Positions 27,428-35,962 are shown, counted from the stretch's first letter. The stretch: DNA of 64,000 nucleotides from Halomonas sp. I5-271120 (GCF_030553075.1 NZ_CP130701.1:124001-188000), one strand, 5' to 3'. Numbers and translations are program-made. The notes: generated from the sequence alone by a model not told the origin.

Positions 27428-28035
27428 TGCCTGTCGCCGGGCCCCGCCTGCCACGCACAGCGCTGCTGAGCCTGGCCATACTGGGCTCGGCTTTGCTGAT
27501 GACCGACTCCCTGGCCCAGGCTGATACTGGCCCGGGCTATTCCGCGCCCCTTCACCAGACGCTGGAAAGCGTACTCGACACGCCAAGGCCCGCCATCGAC
27601 CTCTGGGCGGACCTCCAGTGGCGCTCGACCATGGCGACACAACTTTCCCGTTACATCGAAGACCCCGCACGCCGCTCACGCCTGCTGGACAACATCCAAC
27701 AGGAAGCGCGGCTGGCGGGGCTAGCCCCCGGCATTGTGATGGCATTGATTCAGGTCGAGAGCGCTTTTCGGTCCAATGCCGTCTCCAGTGCTGGCGCTCA
27801 GGGTCTGATGCAAGTGATGCCGTTCTGGGTCGAAGCTCTGGGGCGCCCCGAGGATGACCTCTTCGACCCTCTGCTCAACCTTCGCTATGGCTGTACCATC
27901 CTCGCCCACTACCTGGACGTGGAGGACGGTGATCTGACTCGCGCTCTGGCCCGCTACAACGGCAGCCGGGGCGAGACTTGGTACCCTGAGCGGGTGATGA
28001 GGGCCTGGCACCAGCACTGGTGGCAGCCCCCTTGA
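27427..28035 (+). CDS. Secreted SLT-family lytic transglycosylase
   Basis: The 202-residue protein has an N-terminal signal sequence (hydrophobic residues about 10-33) and an SLT/goose-lysozyme-type domain. The catalytic Glu is in A-L-I-Q-V-E-S-A-F-R, followed by S-S-A-G-A-Q-G-L-M-Q-V-M-P and the A-R-Y-N-G-S motif near the end. It would cleave peptidoglycan to 1,6-anhydromuropeptides in the periplasm. Its ATG shares the final A of the proS stop, which makes co-translation likely although the functions are unrelated. Confidence 0.9.
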   Translation: MPVAGPRLPRTALLSLAILGSALLMTDSLAQADTGPGYSAPLHQTLESVLDTPRPAIDLWADLQWRSTMATQLSRYIEDPARRSRLLDNIQQEARLAGLAPGIVMALIQVESAFRSNAVSSAGAQGLMQVMPFWVEALGRPEDDLFDPLLNLRYGCTILAHYLDVEDGDLTRALARYNGSRGETWYPERVMRAWHQHWWQPP

Positions 28036-28179
28036 TCTGCCCGGTTATCACCGGTATTGATGCACTCACGCTTTATCAGAAAAACAGTTTGTGCTGCTTA
28101 TAGCACCGATGATGCAGGTGACACGATGCTCTGGCTGCCTCGAAATCCCTGTGAAACGCCTGTGAGAAAAGGAACCCAT

Positions 28180-28851
28180 GTGACCAGAGCCCCTCACGTA
28201 CTGCTGAGCTCCTTGCTGTTGGCCACAGGCCTCTTGAGCAGCCTGGCCGCACAGGCCGCCCGCATCACCGTAACCGATGCCGCAACCGGCAAACCGCTTC
28301 CAGAAGCGGTGGTCGAGGTAGATATTGAGGGCGCTTCCAAGGCGGCCCCTTCATCGGTGGACGTCTATCAACGCAATGCCGCCTTTCATCCCCATGTCAG
28401 TGCCGTAAGCGTAGGCAGCCGCGTCAGCTTTCCCAATCGCGACACCACTCGCCACCATGTCTATTCCTTTTCCCCCACCGGTGTCTTCGACCTGAACCTC
28501 TACCGACAGGAGACGCCGCCGCCCGTGCCATTCGATACTGCCGGGGTGGCGGTACTCGGCTGCAACATCCACGACCATATGCAGGCCTTCATCGTGGTCA
28601 GCGATGCCGCGAAATTCGCCATCACCGACGAGAATGGGCAAGTCAATCTGGAGGACCTGCCACCTGGCGAGCACCGACTGCGGGTATGGCACCCTCGCCT
28701 TGAAGAAACCCATCAGCAGTGGTGGGAGGCACCCAGACCGGTCAGCGCCAGCGACCTGCGCAGCGTCTCCCTATCGCTTTCGGTCGCAGCGAAACCAGCG
28801 GCTGAGCAGTCTTCGCTGCAACAGCGCTTCAATCGGGCCTTGAGCCAGTGA
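28180..28851 (+). CDS. Exported cupredoxin-like protein (methylamine-utilization-protein type)
   Basis: From a GTG at 28180 (AAAGGAACCC upstream) the product has 223 residues with a clean signal peptide ending A-A-Q-A-A. Upstream in-frame ATGs at 28057 and 28126 would bury that signal. The mature protein begins with a Gly-rich beta segment (V-T-D-A-A-T-G-K-P-L). It carries likely copper ligands: a His pair in T-T-R-H-H-V-Y-S-F, and Cys/His/Met in G-C-N-I-H-D-H-M-Q-A-F. A carboxypeptidase-regulatory-like beta segment follows (L-P-P-G-E-H-R-L-R-V-W-H-P). This type is annotated as methylamine utilization protein in many genomes without functional proof. It is the first gene of a tightly packed operon with a c-di-GMP enzyme, a DUF3034 protein and a globin, so a sensing or electron-carrying role is plausible. 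Confidence 0.75.
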   Translation: MTRAPHVLLSSLLLATGLLSSLAAQAARITVTDAATGKPLPEAVVEVDIEGASKAAPSSVDVYQRNAAFHPHVSAVSVGSRVSFPNRDTTRHHVYSFSPTGVFDLNLYRQETPPPVPFDTAGVAVLGCNIHDHMQAFIVVSDAAKFAITDENGQVNLEDLPPGEHRLRVWHPRLEETHQQWWEAPRPVSASDLRSVSLSLSVAAKPAAEQSSLQQRFNRALSQ

Positions 28852-28858
28852 GGCCCGC

Positions 28859-31189
28859 ATGACGTTCCGCTCCCGCCTGCTGATTACCATGCTCTCGGTG
28901 GTGATACTGGCTCAGGTCGTCACCGCGGCCGCCACCCTGAGCGCCATCCGCGCCGATATCATGGCATCCGGCCAGCGCGACCTGGACGTCGGCCTGAGCG
29001 TGCTGCGCGAGGTGCTCGATGCGCGCGGCCAGCGGCTGCGTGATACGGTCGACATCCTCACCGACGACTTCGGTTTCAAGAGTGCCGTGGCCACCAAGGA
29101 CACCTCCACGCTCGAATCGGTGCTGATCAATCATGGCAGCCGCGCCGAGGCAGATATGGTGCTGCTCACCGACCCCAGCGGGCGCTTGCTGGCAAGCAGC
29201 CATCACGAGACCGGCAGCCAGCTGCCTTTCAAGGGGCTGTGGCGCGCGGCTCAGGAAGGCCAGGGCAGCGTCGAGGTGGTGCTGCAAGACGGGATTCCCT
29301 ACCAGTTCGTCCTGTTACCCGTGCGTGCGCCCAACCTGATCGGCTGGGCAGGTATGGGCTTTCGGCTAGATGCCGAACTCGCCAAAGAGATCGATGCCCT
29401 CACCCAGCTGCCGGTCAGCTTCATTGGCCACCACCTCGGTCAGGACCAGGCAAGCTATACGGCGACGTCTCGCGCTGACCTGCCGCCCGAAGAGCTGACT
29501 CAACTGCTTAGCGCACTTGATGGCATGGGTTCCGTCGCGGAACTGGATGCAAACGCCGACTATCTGACCCGCGCCCGCTTGCTGCGCCGCGCCGGTGAGG
29601 ATGAAGCCTTCGCCCTGATCCAGGCCTCACGCACGAGCCTGCTGGCGCCCTATCGTAATATTCAATGGCAGTTGCTGGCGCTGTTCGCCGCCACCCTGAC
29701 GCTGACCGCCTTGGTCGCGGCGTTCAGCGCCAAAGGCATCAGCCGCCCGCTGCGCCGACTCGCCGATGCCGCCAGGCGTATCGGCCAGGGCGAGCGTATA
29801 GCCGACCTCAAGTCTGGTCAGCATGGCGAAATGCGTGTGCTCGCGGACACACTCATGACCATGCAGGAAGACATCGCACAGCGGGAGGCAAGCCTCCTGC
29901 ACCAGTCTCGGCATGATATTCTGACTGATCTTCCCAACCGCACGTCTGCGCAGCACGACGTTCAGGACGATATCGAAAAAGGCAGTGGTTTCACCCTTCT
30001 GCGTATGGCGATCGGTGACTTTCGCCGCATCAACGACACCTTCGGCTACGCCCTCGGCGACCGAGTACTGATCACGCTGTCACGCCGGCTCGATCGGTTG
30101 CCGGCACCAACCGTGCAGGCCTACCGCATCGGCGGGGACGAGTTCCTGCTGCGCCTGGATGCCCCGTCCTGCCCGCCCGGGTGGTTCGAGGCGCTCCAGG
30201 ATGAGCTCGCCGAGCCAATCGATCTGGAGGGATCACCCATCCGTCCACGACTGTCGTTCGGCGAGGTGCGATTTCCCGAGGATGGCGACACTCCGCACCT
30301 GTTGATGCGACGCGCCGACGTGGCTTTGGACATCGCCCGCCATCATCACCATGCCCACCAGCGCTACATTGCCGGCCAGGACGAACGGCACCTGCGTCAG
30401 TTGACCCTGATCCGCGACCTGCATGACGCGGTAGAACAGCACCAGCTGACCATGGTCTACCAGCCCAAGGTACTGGCAACGAACGGCGATATCGTCCAGT
30501 TCGAGGCACTGATGCGCTGGGAGCACCCGACGCTCGGCTTCATTCCACCCGACGAGTTCATCACCCTGGCCGAGCGCTCCGGCAATATCCGCATGCTCAG
30601 TAGCTGGATGATCGAAACCGTCTGCGCCCAGCTTCATCAGTGGCAGACACAGGGCCACGGTCTGCGCGTGGCCATCAATCTGTCGGCCGAAGACATCATG
30701 GACGAGACCCTGACAGCGCGACTGAAAGAGGTGCTTGAGAGGAACGGCCTAGTGCCCGACCAGTTGGGGCTGGAAGTGACCGAGAGCGCCATCATCAAGG
30801 ACCCTGCACTCGCCACGCGTCATCTGGAGGAGCTGCGCGGCGCCGGCATGACGCTGGCGATCGACGACTTCGGCACCGGTTATTCGTCCCTCGCCCAACT
30901 GAAGCGGCTGCCGGTGCAGGAGCTCAAGATCGACAAGTCGTTCATCCTGCGCCTGGATGACTCCCCCGACGATGAGGTGATCGTGCGCTCGACCATAGAG
31001 CTCGGCCAGAACCTCGGCCTCAAGGTCGTGGCAGAGGGCGTCGAGACCGAGGCAAGCCGCACCATCTTGAAAGGCTTCGGCTGCCACTACCTGCAGGGCT
31101 ATCTGATTGCCCGGCCACTACCCGCAGACGAGGTCACTTTATGGGTCGAGCGTTATCAAGCCCAGCAACCCCCGACACAAGGAGCCTGA
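28859..31189 (+). CDS. Membrane GGDEF-EAL c-di-GMP enzyme with periplasmic sensor and HAMP domain
   Basis: The 776-residue protein has a first membrane helix (residues about 8-28), a periplasmic double-Cache-like sensor (about 30-260) and a second helix (about 265-285). A HAMP domain with S-R-P-L-R-R-L follows, then a GGDEF domain (loop G-G-D-E-F at 425-429) and an EAL domain (E-A-L at 549-551). The EAL domain keeps D-D-F-G-T-G-Y-S and E-G-V-E-T-E, so phosphodiesterase activity is likely. The GGDEF loop is also intact, so the direction of net c-di-GMP change is open. It starts 7 bp after the cupredoxin-like gene and ends 2 bp before the DUF3034 gene. The exported cupredoxin and globin encoded beside it are candidate inputs for its periplasmic domain. 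Confidence 0.92.
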   Translation: MTFRSRLLITMLSVVILAQVVTAAATLSAIRADIMASGQRDLDVGLSVLREVLDARGQRLRDTVDILTDDFGFKSAVATKDTSTLESVLINHGSRAEADMVLLTDPSGRLLASSHHETGSQLPFKGLWRAAQEGQGSVEVVLQDGIPYQFVLLPVRAPNLIGWAGMGFRLDAELAKEIDALTQLPVSFIGHHLGQDQASYTATSRADLPPEELTQLLSALDGMGSVAELDANADYLTRARLLRRAGEDEAFALIQASRTSLLAPYRNIQWQLLALFAATLTLTALVAAFSAKGISRPLRRLADAARRIGQGERIADLKSGQHGEMRVLADTLMTMQEDIAQREASLLHQSRHDILTDLPNRTSAQHDVQDDIEKGSGFTLLRMAIGDFRRINDTFGYALGDRVLITLSRRLDRLPAPTVQAYRIGGDEFLLRLDAPSCPPGWFEALQDELAEPIDLEGSPIRPRLSFGEVRFPEDGDTPHLLMRRADVALDIARHHHHAHQRYIAGQDERHLRQLTLIRDLHDAVEQHQLTMVYQPKVLATNGDIVQFEALMRWEHPTLGFIPPDEFITLAERSGNIRMLSSWMIETVCAQLHQWQTQGHGLRVAINLSAEDIMDETLTARLKEVLERNGLVPDQLGLEVTESAIIKDPALATRHLEELRGAGMTLAIDDFGTGYSSLAQLKRLPVQELKIDKSFILRLDDSPDDEVIVRSTIELGQNLGLKVVAEGVETEASRTILKGFGCHYLQGYLIARPLPADEVTLWVERYQAQQPPTQGA

Positions 31190-31191
31190 GG

Positions 31192-32043
31192 ATGAGGCGA
31201 TCCGGGTTCTCTTTTGCCCCCATCATGCTGGCCATTCTTGCCCTGCTGAGTTCCCCTGCCACCCAGGCGGGCAGCCGCCTGCTGGCCACCGGCGGCGTCA
31301 CCCAGGTCGAGGGCGCGGCAGGGGGCGGGATATCGCCCTGGGGGGTGCTGGCCGGCACCGCGAGCGAAGGCGAGTTCGCCGCCACGGCCAGCGTCAGCCA
31401 GGCGCGAGTCGATGATTACACCCTGGGGGTAGCCGGTATCGCCGGCAACATCCAGGACCGCCTTGAGCTATCGCTGGCCCGACAACGTTTCGATCTGAAC
31501 ACCCTGGGCGGTCGCCTCGAGCAGGACATCCTCGGCGCCAAGCTGCGCCTCTACGGCGACCCTTTGTATGACACCTGGGGCACCTGGAGTCTGGGGGTGC
31601 AGCACAAGCGCATGGTCGATGGCGAACTGGCCAAGGCGCTTGGCGCCAAGGATACGGCAGGCACCGACATCTATCTCGCGACGAGCAAGCTCTGGTTCGC
31701 GGCGGTTGGCGGGCGGAACCTCTTGACCAACCTGACCCTGCGCTCGACCCGCGCCAACCAGGGCGGGCTGCTGGGATTCGGCGGCGATCAGAAGGCAAGT
31801 CGGTCACTGGTCGTGGAGGGCTCGCTGGGGCTGATGCTGGCGCCGGACTGGGTCGTCGGCGTCGAGTATCGCCAGAAACCCGACAACCTGGGGGTCGCCG
31901 CCGAAAACGACTGGCGCGACGTCTATGTGGCACATTTCTTCAACAAGCACGTCTCGCTGACCGGAGCCTGGCTCGATCTTGGCGATATCGCCGGCCTGGC
32001 CGATCAGCAAGGCGGCTATCTCTCGCTGCAGGTGGCGCTATGA
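31192..32043 (+). CDS. DUF3034 family protein, probably outer-membrane beta-barrel
   Basis: The ATG at 31192 has AGGAG upstream and gives a 283-residue protein with a signal peptide (A-T-Q-A-G). An in-frame ATG at 31141 lies inside the preceding gene. The mature part is rich in alternating beta-strand patterns, Gly and aromatic girdle residues, and ends in a hydrophobic strand (Y-L-S-L-Q-V-A-L). That fits an outer-membrane barrel, although a terminal aromatic is missing. The N-terminal T-G-G-V-T-Q-V-E-G-A-A-G-G-G-I-S-P-W is characteristic of DUF3034. Function is unknown. Its last bases overlap the start of the globin gene (ATGA), indicating translational coupling. Confidence 0.8.
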   Translation: MRRSGFSFAPIMLAILALLSSPATQAGSRLLATGGVTQVEGAAGGGISPWGVLAGTASEGEFAATASVSQARVDDYTLGVAGIAGNIQDRLELSLARQRFDLNTLGGRLEQDILGAKLRLYGDPLYDTWGTWSLGVQHKRMVDGELAKALGAKDTAGTDIYLATSKLWFAAVGGRNLLTNLTLRSTRANQGGLLGFGGDQKASRSLVVEGSLGLMLAPDWVVGVEYRQKPDNLGVAAENDWRDVYVAHFFNKHVSLTGAWLDLGDIAGLADQQGGYLSLQVAL

Positions 32044-32642
32044 TCGGCTGTTTTCACACTCCAACGGGCGGCGCTTCTCGGAGCCGCGCTTATCGAGACG
32101 ATGCCTCTGGCGGCGATGCTTTTCGAGTCAGTGCTTTCCAAGCAGCATGGAGGCCGGCCCTGCTGATCGTCGGCCTTGTGATGCTGGGCGGCTGCGCTCA
32201 TTCCCCTCCCGCCCCCAGTGCAGAGGAGTATCAGGCGAGCACCGACGACGCCGGCTCACGCGCTGTGGCAAACGCCAGTGACGACAGCCTGTATGCCGCT
32301 CTTGGCGGAAAGCCTGTGATCGACGCCGTGGTCAATGACTTTCTCTATCGCATTGCCGGGGACGAGCGCATCGTCGACTTTTTCGCCAATACCAACATCG
32401 ATCACTTCGCCGAGGCCTTCGCCACCCAGCTATGCGATATCAGCGACGGCCCCTGTGACTACGCGGGTCCCTCGATGGCTCGTGCCCACCAGCAGATGGG
32501 CATCACCAACGCGCACTTCAATGCCGTAGTCGATCACCTGCGTGCCGCACTAGTCGACCAGGACGTGCCCGCCGGCCCGCGCAACCGCTTACTGGGGCGC
32601 CTGGCTCGCCTTCACGATGCGGTGATGCTACGCCAGCCCTAA
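32040..32642 (+). CDS. Exported lipoprotein with a group 1 truncated haemoglobin domain
   Basis: The 200-residue protein combines a lipoprotein signal with a truncated globin. After a 35-residue hydrophilic stretch comes a hydrophobic core and lipobox M-L-G-G-C with Cys52. The globin occupies residues 83-200, opening with L-Y-A-A-L-G-G and including the F-F-A-N-T-N turn. The proximal haem ligand is His150 in A-R-A-H-Q-Q-M-G-I-T. Two extra cysteines (132, 139) could form a disulfide in the periplasm. Group 1 truncated globins are normally cytoplasmic proteins that bind oxygen or scavenge nitric oxide. The only in-frame start with ATG overlaps the DUF3034 stop. An envelope-anchored haem protein here may present a gas ligand signal to the periplasmic sensor encoded upstream. 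Confidence 0.85.
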   Translation: MIGCFHTPTGGASRSRAYRDDASGGDAFRVSAFQAAWRPALLIVGLVMLGGCAHSPPAPSAEEYQASTDDAGSRAVANASDDSLYAALGGKPVIDAVVNDFLYRIAGDERIVDFFANTNIDHFAEAFATQLCDISDGPCDYAGPSMARAHQQMGITNAHFNAVVDHLRAALVDQDVPAGPRNRLLGRLARLHDAVMLRQP

Positions 32643-32757
32643 GCCCCTCACGTCATCCTTCACGTCAGCTCTCTTCAGCCCTCACGTCAACGCTCAGGCC
32701 AGGGAAGTGCCCACACTGCGCGAGGGAGAAAAGTGAACCGCCACAAAACGTATAGCC

Positions 32758-32783
32758 ATAAAAAAGCCGACCCGAAGGCCGGC
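32758..32783 (-). terminator. Minus-strand intrinsic terminator with UUCG loop
   Basis: On the minus strand GCCGGCC-TTCG-GGTCGGC forms a seven-pair stem (one G-U pair) with a stable UUCG tetraloop, followed by six T. It lies downstream of the small minus-strand frame at 32859-33014 and supports the existence of a transcript there. It may also protect the globin operon from antisense reading. Confidence 0.75.
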
Positions 32784-32858
32784 CACAGGAGGCAATGCCC
32801 CCTTCCCCTGACGACTCATGTCGCGCGACTTGGACTCCCCTGCGGGCGTCTTCGCCGT

Positions 32859-33014
32859 TCAGTGCCGATGTTTCCCCTTGCGCCGATGATCACGCCTCAC
32901 GAAGCCTAACAAGCCGATCATGAAGGCGATCACCAAGCCCAGGGTGCCCAGTCCGAAAACCACGCTTTCATCCCAGTACAGGCACTGCTCCTGCCGCGAC
33001 GTGATGGCGTCACT
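32859..33014 (-). CDS. Possible very small single-helix membrane protein; start unclear
   Basis: A minus-strand frame of 51 codons ends with TGA at 32859-32861. It encodes a hydrophobic helix (V-V-F-G-L-G-T-L-G-L-V-I-A-F-M-I-G-L-L-G-F) followed by a strongly basic tail (R-R-D-H-R-R-K-G-K-H-R-H), a positive-inside topology. No ATG precedes the helix, and a TAG closes the frame upstream. The likeliest start is GTG just before V-F-G, with GGGA seven bases upstream, giving 34 residues. Alternatively it is a mutated gene. The terminator just downstream (32758-32783) and the protein-like composition argue against pure chance. Confidence 0.35.
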   Translation of the reverse strand, partial: SDAITSRQEQCLYWDESVVFGLGTLGLVIAFMIGLLGFVRRDHRRKGKHRH

Positions 33015-33119
33015 CTAACGGGCGGCGACAGGAAGGGGGGTGATCTGGATCAATTTTCTCAAGCCTCGGCCACATAGCACTCCAAGGGCTTGATGTGGAT
33101 CAGTTTTTGCGCGCCGCCG

Positions 33120-33626
33120 TCACAGCACCTTGCGATCTTCGACCTTGGCATGATCGGTGCCTTCCGGCAGCGGATGGCCCTTGGCCAGCTCCGCCCGAGT
33201 CGCTTCACGCACCGACAAAACCTCAAGATCGTAGGTGAGGGTCTCGCCTGCCAACGGATGATTGGTGTCGACGGTGACCTGGGTGGCCCCGACCTCAAGC
33301 ACCGTTACAACCTGAGGGCCATCCTCACCGGGGGTCTGAAAGCGCATGCCGGGGGTCAACTCGGCGACCGGAAACGAGCCTCGACCCACTTCCTGCACCT
33401 TGGCTTCGTCTCGCTGACCATAGGCGTCATCAGGGCCCAGGGTGGCACTCAGGGTAGCGCCGGGAGCCTGGCCCTCTAGGGCGCTCTCCAGGCCAGCCAC
33501 AATATTGACGTGGCCGTGTAGATACTCGAGGGGAGTCTCACGGGCGCGGGAGTCATCGAGCAGGGTGCCGTCGGCATCCGTCAAGCGATAGTGCAGGTTG
33601 ACGACCCGATGAGGGGCGATTTGCAT
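33120..33626 (-). CDS. FKBP-type peptidyl-prolyl isomerase (SlyD/FkpB-like)
   Basis: The 168-residue protein is a two-lobe FKBP. The N-terminal strand has V-V-N-L-H-Y-R-L-T-D-A-D-G and L-L-D-D-S, then P-L-E-Y-L-H-G and L-E-S-A-L-E-G. The inserted-flap domain contains A-Y-G-Q-R-D-E, and the return strand has T-V-D-T-N-H-P-L-A-G-E-T-L-T-Y-D-L-E-V-L, the usual SlyD-type signature. It lacks the long His-rich tail of E. coli SlyD. It would catalyse proline isomerisation and act as a chaperone in the cytoplasm. It lies 37 bp downstream of rfaH on the same strand, so the two may be co-transcribed. Confidence 0.92.
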   Translation of the reverse strand: MQIAPHRVVNLHYRLTDADGTLLDDSRARETPLEYLHGHVNIVAGLESALEGQAPGATLSATLGPDDAYGQRDEAKVQEVGRGSFPVAELTPGMRFQTPGEDGPQVVTVLEVGATQVTVDTNHPLAGETLTYDLEVLSVREATRAELAKGHPLPEGTDHAKVEDRKVL

Positions 33627-33663
33627 GTAGAACACTCCTAATACTGGACGCGCAGCCCTACGT

Positions 33664-34221
33664 TCACTGGGTGCGGCGTAGCTGGGCGATGGGCATTTCC
33701 AAGCGCTGCTGCTTGTGCAGCATGTTGAGCAGCACGATGGCACGCTCCTCGCCTTTCTGGGATTCAAAGACCGCCTTGAGATCCTGGAAGGGACCCTCGA
33801 TGATCTCGACGCTCTCGCCGGCGCGGAAATAGACGTTGGCCGTCTCGTTCTCCGGCGATGTACTGGCATTGCGCCTCAGGGTCTCGATCAGGCTATCGGC
33901 TACCGCCACCGGCTCGTCGCCGAAGGTCAGCAGTTTGAGCACTCCGCGAGTCGAGCGGATCGGCCGCCAGTTGCTGGCGATGCGATCCAGGCGAATGAAC
34001 AGATAATAGGGAAACAGCGGCTCTGCAATCCAGGCAAGTTTGCCACGGCGCTTCTTCTGCACCTCAAGTACCGGATGAAAGACATCAAAGCCCTGATTGG
34101 CGAGATGCTCGGCGGCACGAAACGACTCACTTCCCTTGCACTGGATCACATACCAGCGCGCAATGGCATCGCTCTCGACGCCATCGGCATCATGCCCCTG
34201 GCCATCAATGGCATCACTCAT
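33664..34221 (-). CDS. rfaH: Transcription antitermination factor RfaH
   Basis: This 185-residue NusG paralogue has an NGN domain beginning W-Y-V-I-Q-C-K-G-S-E and containing F-H-P-V-L-E-V-Q-K-K-R-R-G-K. E-P-L-F-P-Y-Y-L-F-I-R follows. The C-terminal KOW domain has G-E-S-V-E-I-I-E-G-P-F-Q. An acidic 20-residue N-terminal extension precedes the NGN domain. RfaH binds paused RNA polymerase at ops sites and increases expression of long surface-polysaccharide and secretion operons. I found no ops-like site in the window, so its targets lie elsewhere. GGGAGA precedes the ATG. Confidence 0.9.
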   Translation of the reverse strand: MSDAIDGQGHDADGVESDAIARWYVIQCKGSESFRAAEHLANQGFDVFHPVLEVQKKRRGKLAWIAEPLFPYYLFIRLDRIASNWRPIRSTRGVLKLLTFGDEPVAVADSLIETLRRNASTSPENETANVYFRAGESVEIIEGPFQDLKAVFESQKGEERAIVLLNMLHKQQRLEMPIAQLRRTQ

Positions 34222-34474
34222 AAGTCTCCCTTCTCCTCGCGCGCATCCTTGGCAGCGACTGCAGCGATTGTCACACTTAGCGTATTCGTCGCTCTTGGCG
34301 CACGTACATCGTGGACTTCATAAACGGCCATCTGGCGACTAACGGCCTGTCGCCGCCGTCCATGAACAGCGATAGGTATTTGATTTTCCATAGCGTCATG
34401 CGACGCGGTCAGACATCATTCTAGCATTGCCCCACCGACCACGTGTAAGCCCCACCCTTTTCCGGAGTGTTTTG

Positions 34475-35839
34475 ATGCCCTCGTTATCCCCACGCCGAAG
34501 CTGGCGCGACGCCCTGGCGGTCTACCTGCGCGCACCGGTCATCACCATGCTGTTCCTGGGGTTTTCCGCCGGCCTGCCGTTTTTGCTGGTCTTCTCCACC
34601 CTCTCGGCCTGGTTGCGCAGCGACGGCGTCGAGGTGGCGGCCATCGGCTTCTTCTCCTGGATCGGCATCCTCTATTCGATCAAGTTCTTCTGGGCGCCGG
34701 TGGTCGACCGTCTGTCGCTGCCCTGGCTGACACCGCTGCTCGGCCAGCGACGCAGCTGGATGCTGCTCGCTCAGGCAATGATCGCCGCGGGGCTGGTAGG
34801 CCTTTCCAGCCTCGACCCTCAGGGCCACCTGCCCGTGGTAGCGGCATTCGCTCTGCTGGTGGCCTTCGGCTCGGCCACCCAGGACATCGCCATCGATGCC
34901 TTTCGTATCGAGTCCGCTGCCGAGGAAGTCCAGGCCGCCATGTCTTCGACCTACATCATCGGCTATCGGGGCGGTCTGATCGCCGCCGGCGCTGGCGCGC
35001 TATACATTGCCTCGCTGGTCTCGTGGCAGGCCGCCTACCTCGCCATGGCCGCGCTGGTGAGTGTCGGCATGCTGACGGTATTGCTGCGCCCGGAGCCCAA
35101 GCGGTCGCCGCTGTCGGTACAGTTGATCCACGAGCCCCGGGTGCGTGCCTTCCTGCGGGCGACCCGCGGTCGCCACCGGGGGCTGCGTCGTCTCGGTGCC
35201 TGGGCCATTGGCGCGGTGGTCTGCCCTTTCACGGATTTCTTCGCCCGTCATGGCGTCAAGGCCCTGTGGCTGCTGGTCTTCGTCGGGGTCTTTCGCATCA
35301 GCGATCTGGCGATGGCCTCGATGGCCAACCCGCTATATATCGACCTGGGCTTTTCGCTGGCCACCATTGCCAACGTCACCAACGTCTTCGGCATCGCCAT
35401 GAGTATCGGGGGCGGGATTCTTGGCGGGCTGCTGGTGGTGCGCTACGGAATCGGACCGATCCTGGTGCTGGGTGCCATGGCGGCGGCGTTGACCAACCTG
35501 CTGTTCGCCTCGCTGGCCCTGGCCGGCGACAGCCTGCCGATGCTGGTGGCAACCATCACCGCCGATAACCTGGCCAATGGCTTGGCAAGTGCCGTCTTCA
35601 TCGCCTTCCTGTCGAGCCTGACCTCGCGAGCCTACACCGCGACCCAATATGCGCTGTTCTCGTCGCTGATGACCTTACCCGGCAAGTTTCTAAGCGGTTT
35701 CGGCGGCATGGTGGTCGCCGCCCAGGGCTACCCCACCTTCTTCGTGGCAGCATCGGCCCTCGGCCTGCCGGCGATCCTGCTGGCCCTGTGGATCCACCGT
35801 CGTTCCGCGCTGCTGGCCCAGCCGACACCCAGCAACTGA
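34475..35839 (+). CDS. ampG: AmpG-type muropeptide MFS permease
   Basis: The start with GGAG eight bases upstream gives 454 residues; a longer frame to 34427 lacks such a site. Twelve or more helices and family motifs are visible: G-F-S-A-G-L-P-F-L-L-V near the start, I-K-F-F-W-A-P-V-V-D-R, Q-D-I-A-I-D-A-F-R-I-E, and T-A-T-Q-Y-A-L-F-S-S-L near the end. AmpG imports GlcNAc-anhydromuropeptides across the inner membrane for wall recycling and, in species with AmpR/AmpC, influences beta-lactamase induction. It ends at a strong palindromic terminator. Confidence 0.93.
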   Translation: MPSLSPRRSWRDALAVYLRAPVITMLFLGFSAGLPFLLVFSTLSAWLRSDGVEVAAIGFFSWIGILYSIKFFWAPVVDRLSLPWLTPLLGQRRSWMLLAQAMIAAGLVGLSSLDPQGHLPVVAAFALLVAFGSATQDIAIDAFRIESAAEEVQAAMSSTYIIGYRGGLIAAGAGALYIASLVSWQAAYLAMAALVSVGMLTVLLRPEPKRSPLSVQLIHEPRVRAFLRATRGRHRGLRRLGAWAIGAVVCPFTDFFARHGVKALWLLVFVGVFRISDLAMASMANPLYIDLGFSLATIANVTNVFGIAMSIGGGILGGLLVVRYGIGPILVLGAMAAALTNLLFASLALAGDSLPMLVATITADNLANGLASAVFIAFLSSLTSRAYTATQYALFSSLMTLPGKFLSGFGGMVVAAQGYPTFFVAASALGLPAILLALWIHRRSALLAQPTPSN

Positions 35840-35841
35840 TG

Positions 35842-35877
35842 CAGATCGGGCCGCGATATGCATCGCGGCCCGATCTG
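35842..35877. terminator. Perfect 16-bp palindromic stem between convergent genes
   Basis: The arms at 35842-35857 and 35862-35877 pair completely around an ATGC loop. No T-run follows on either strand, yet the position between convergent ampG and the SEC-C gene suggests a bidirectional transcription barrier or a stable 3' end. Confidence 0.6.
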
Positions 35878-35962
35878 TGATCGCCCGAAACCGGACGATG
35901 GGTAACGCTAGCCCAGGCCGACTAGGGCTTAGGCTTATTCGGCGTAGACGTGACCAACGCCA

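Noticed and set aside
28057..28179. Upstream ATGs as the start of the cupredoxin-like gene
   Set aside because: They add about 41 residues before a clean signal peptide, while a GTG with a good ribosome-binding site stands at the signal start.
33664..34221. Annotation of the NusG-like gene as NusG
   Set aside because: NusG is normally next to secE and ribosomal protein genes. The motif pattern and context fit RfaH better.
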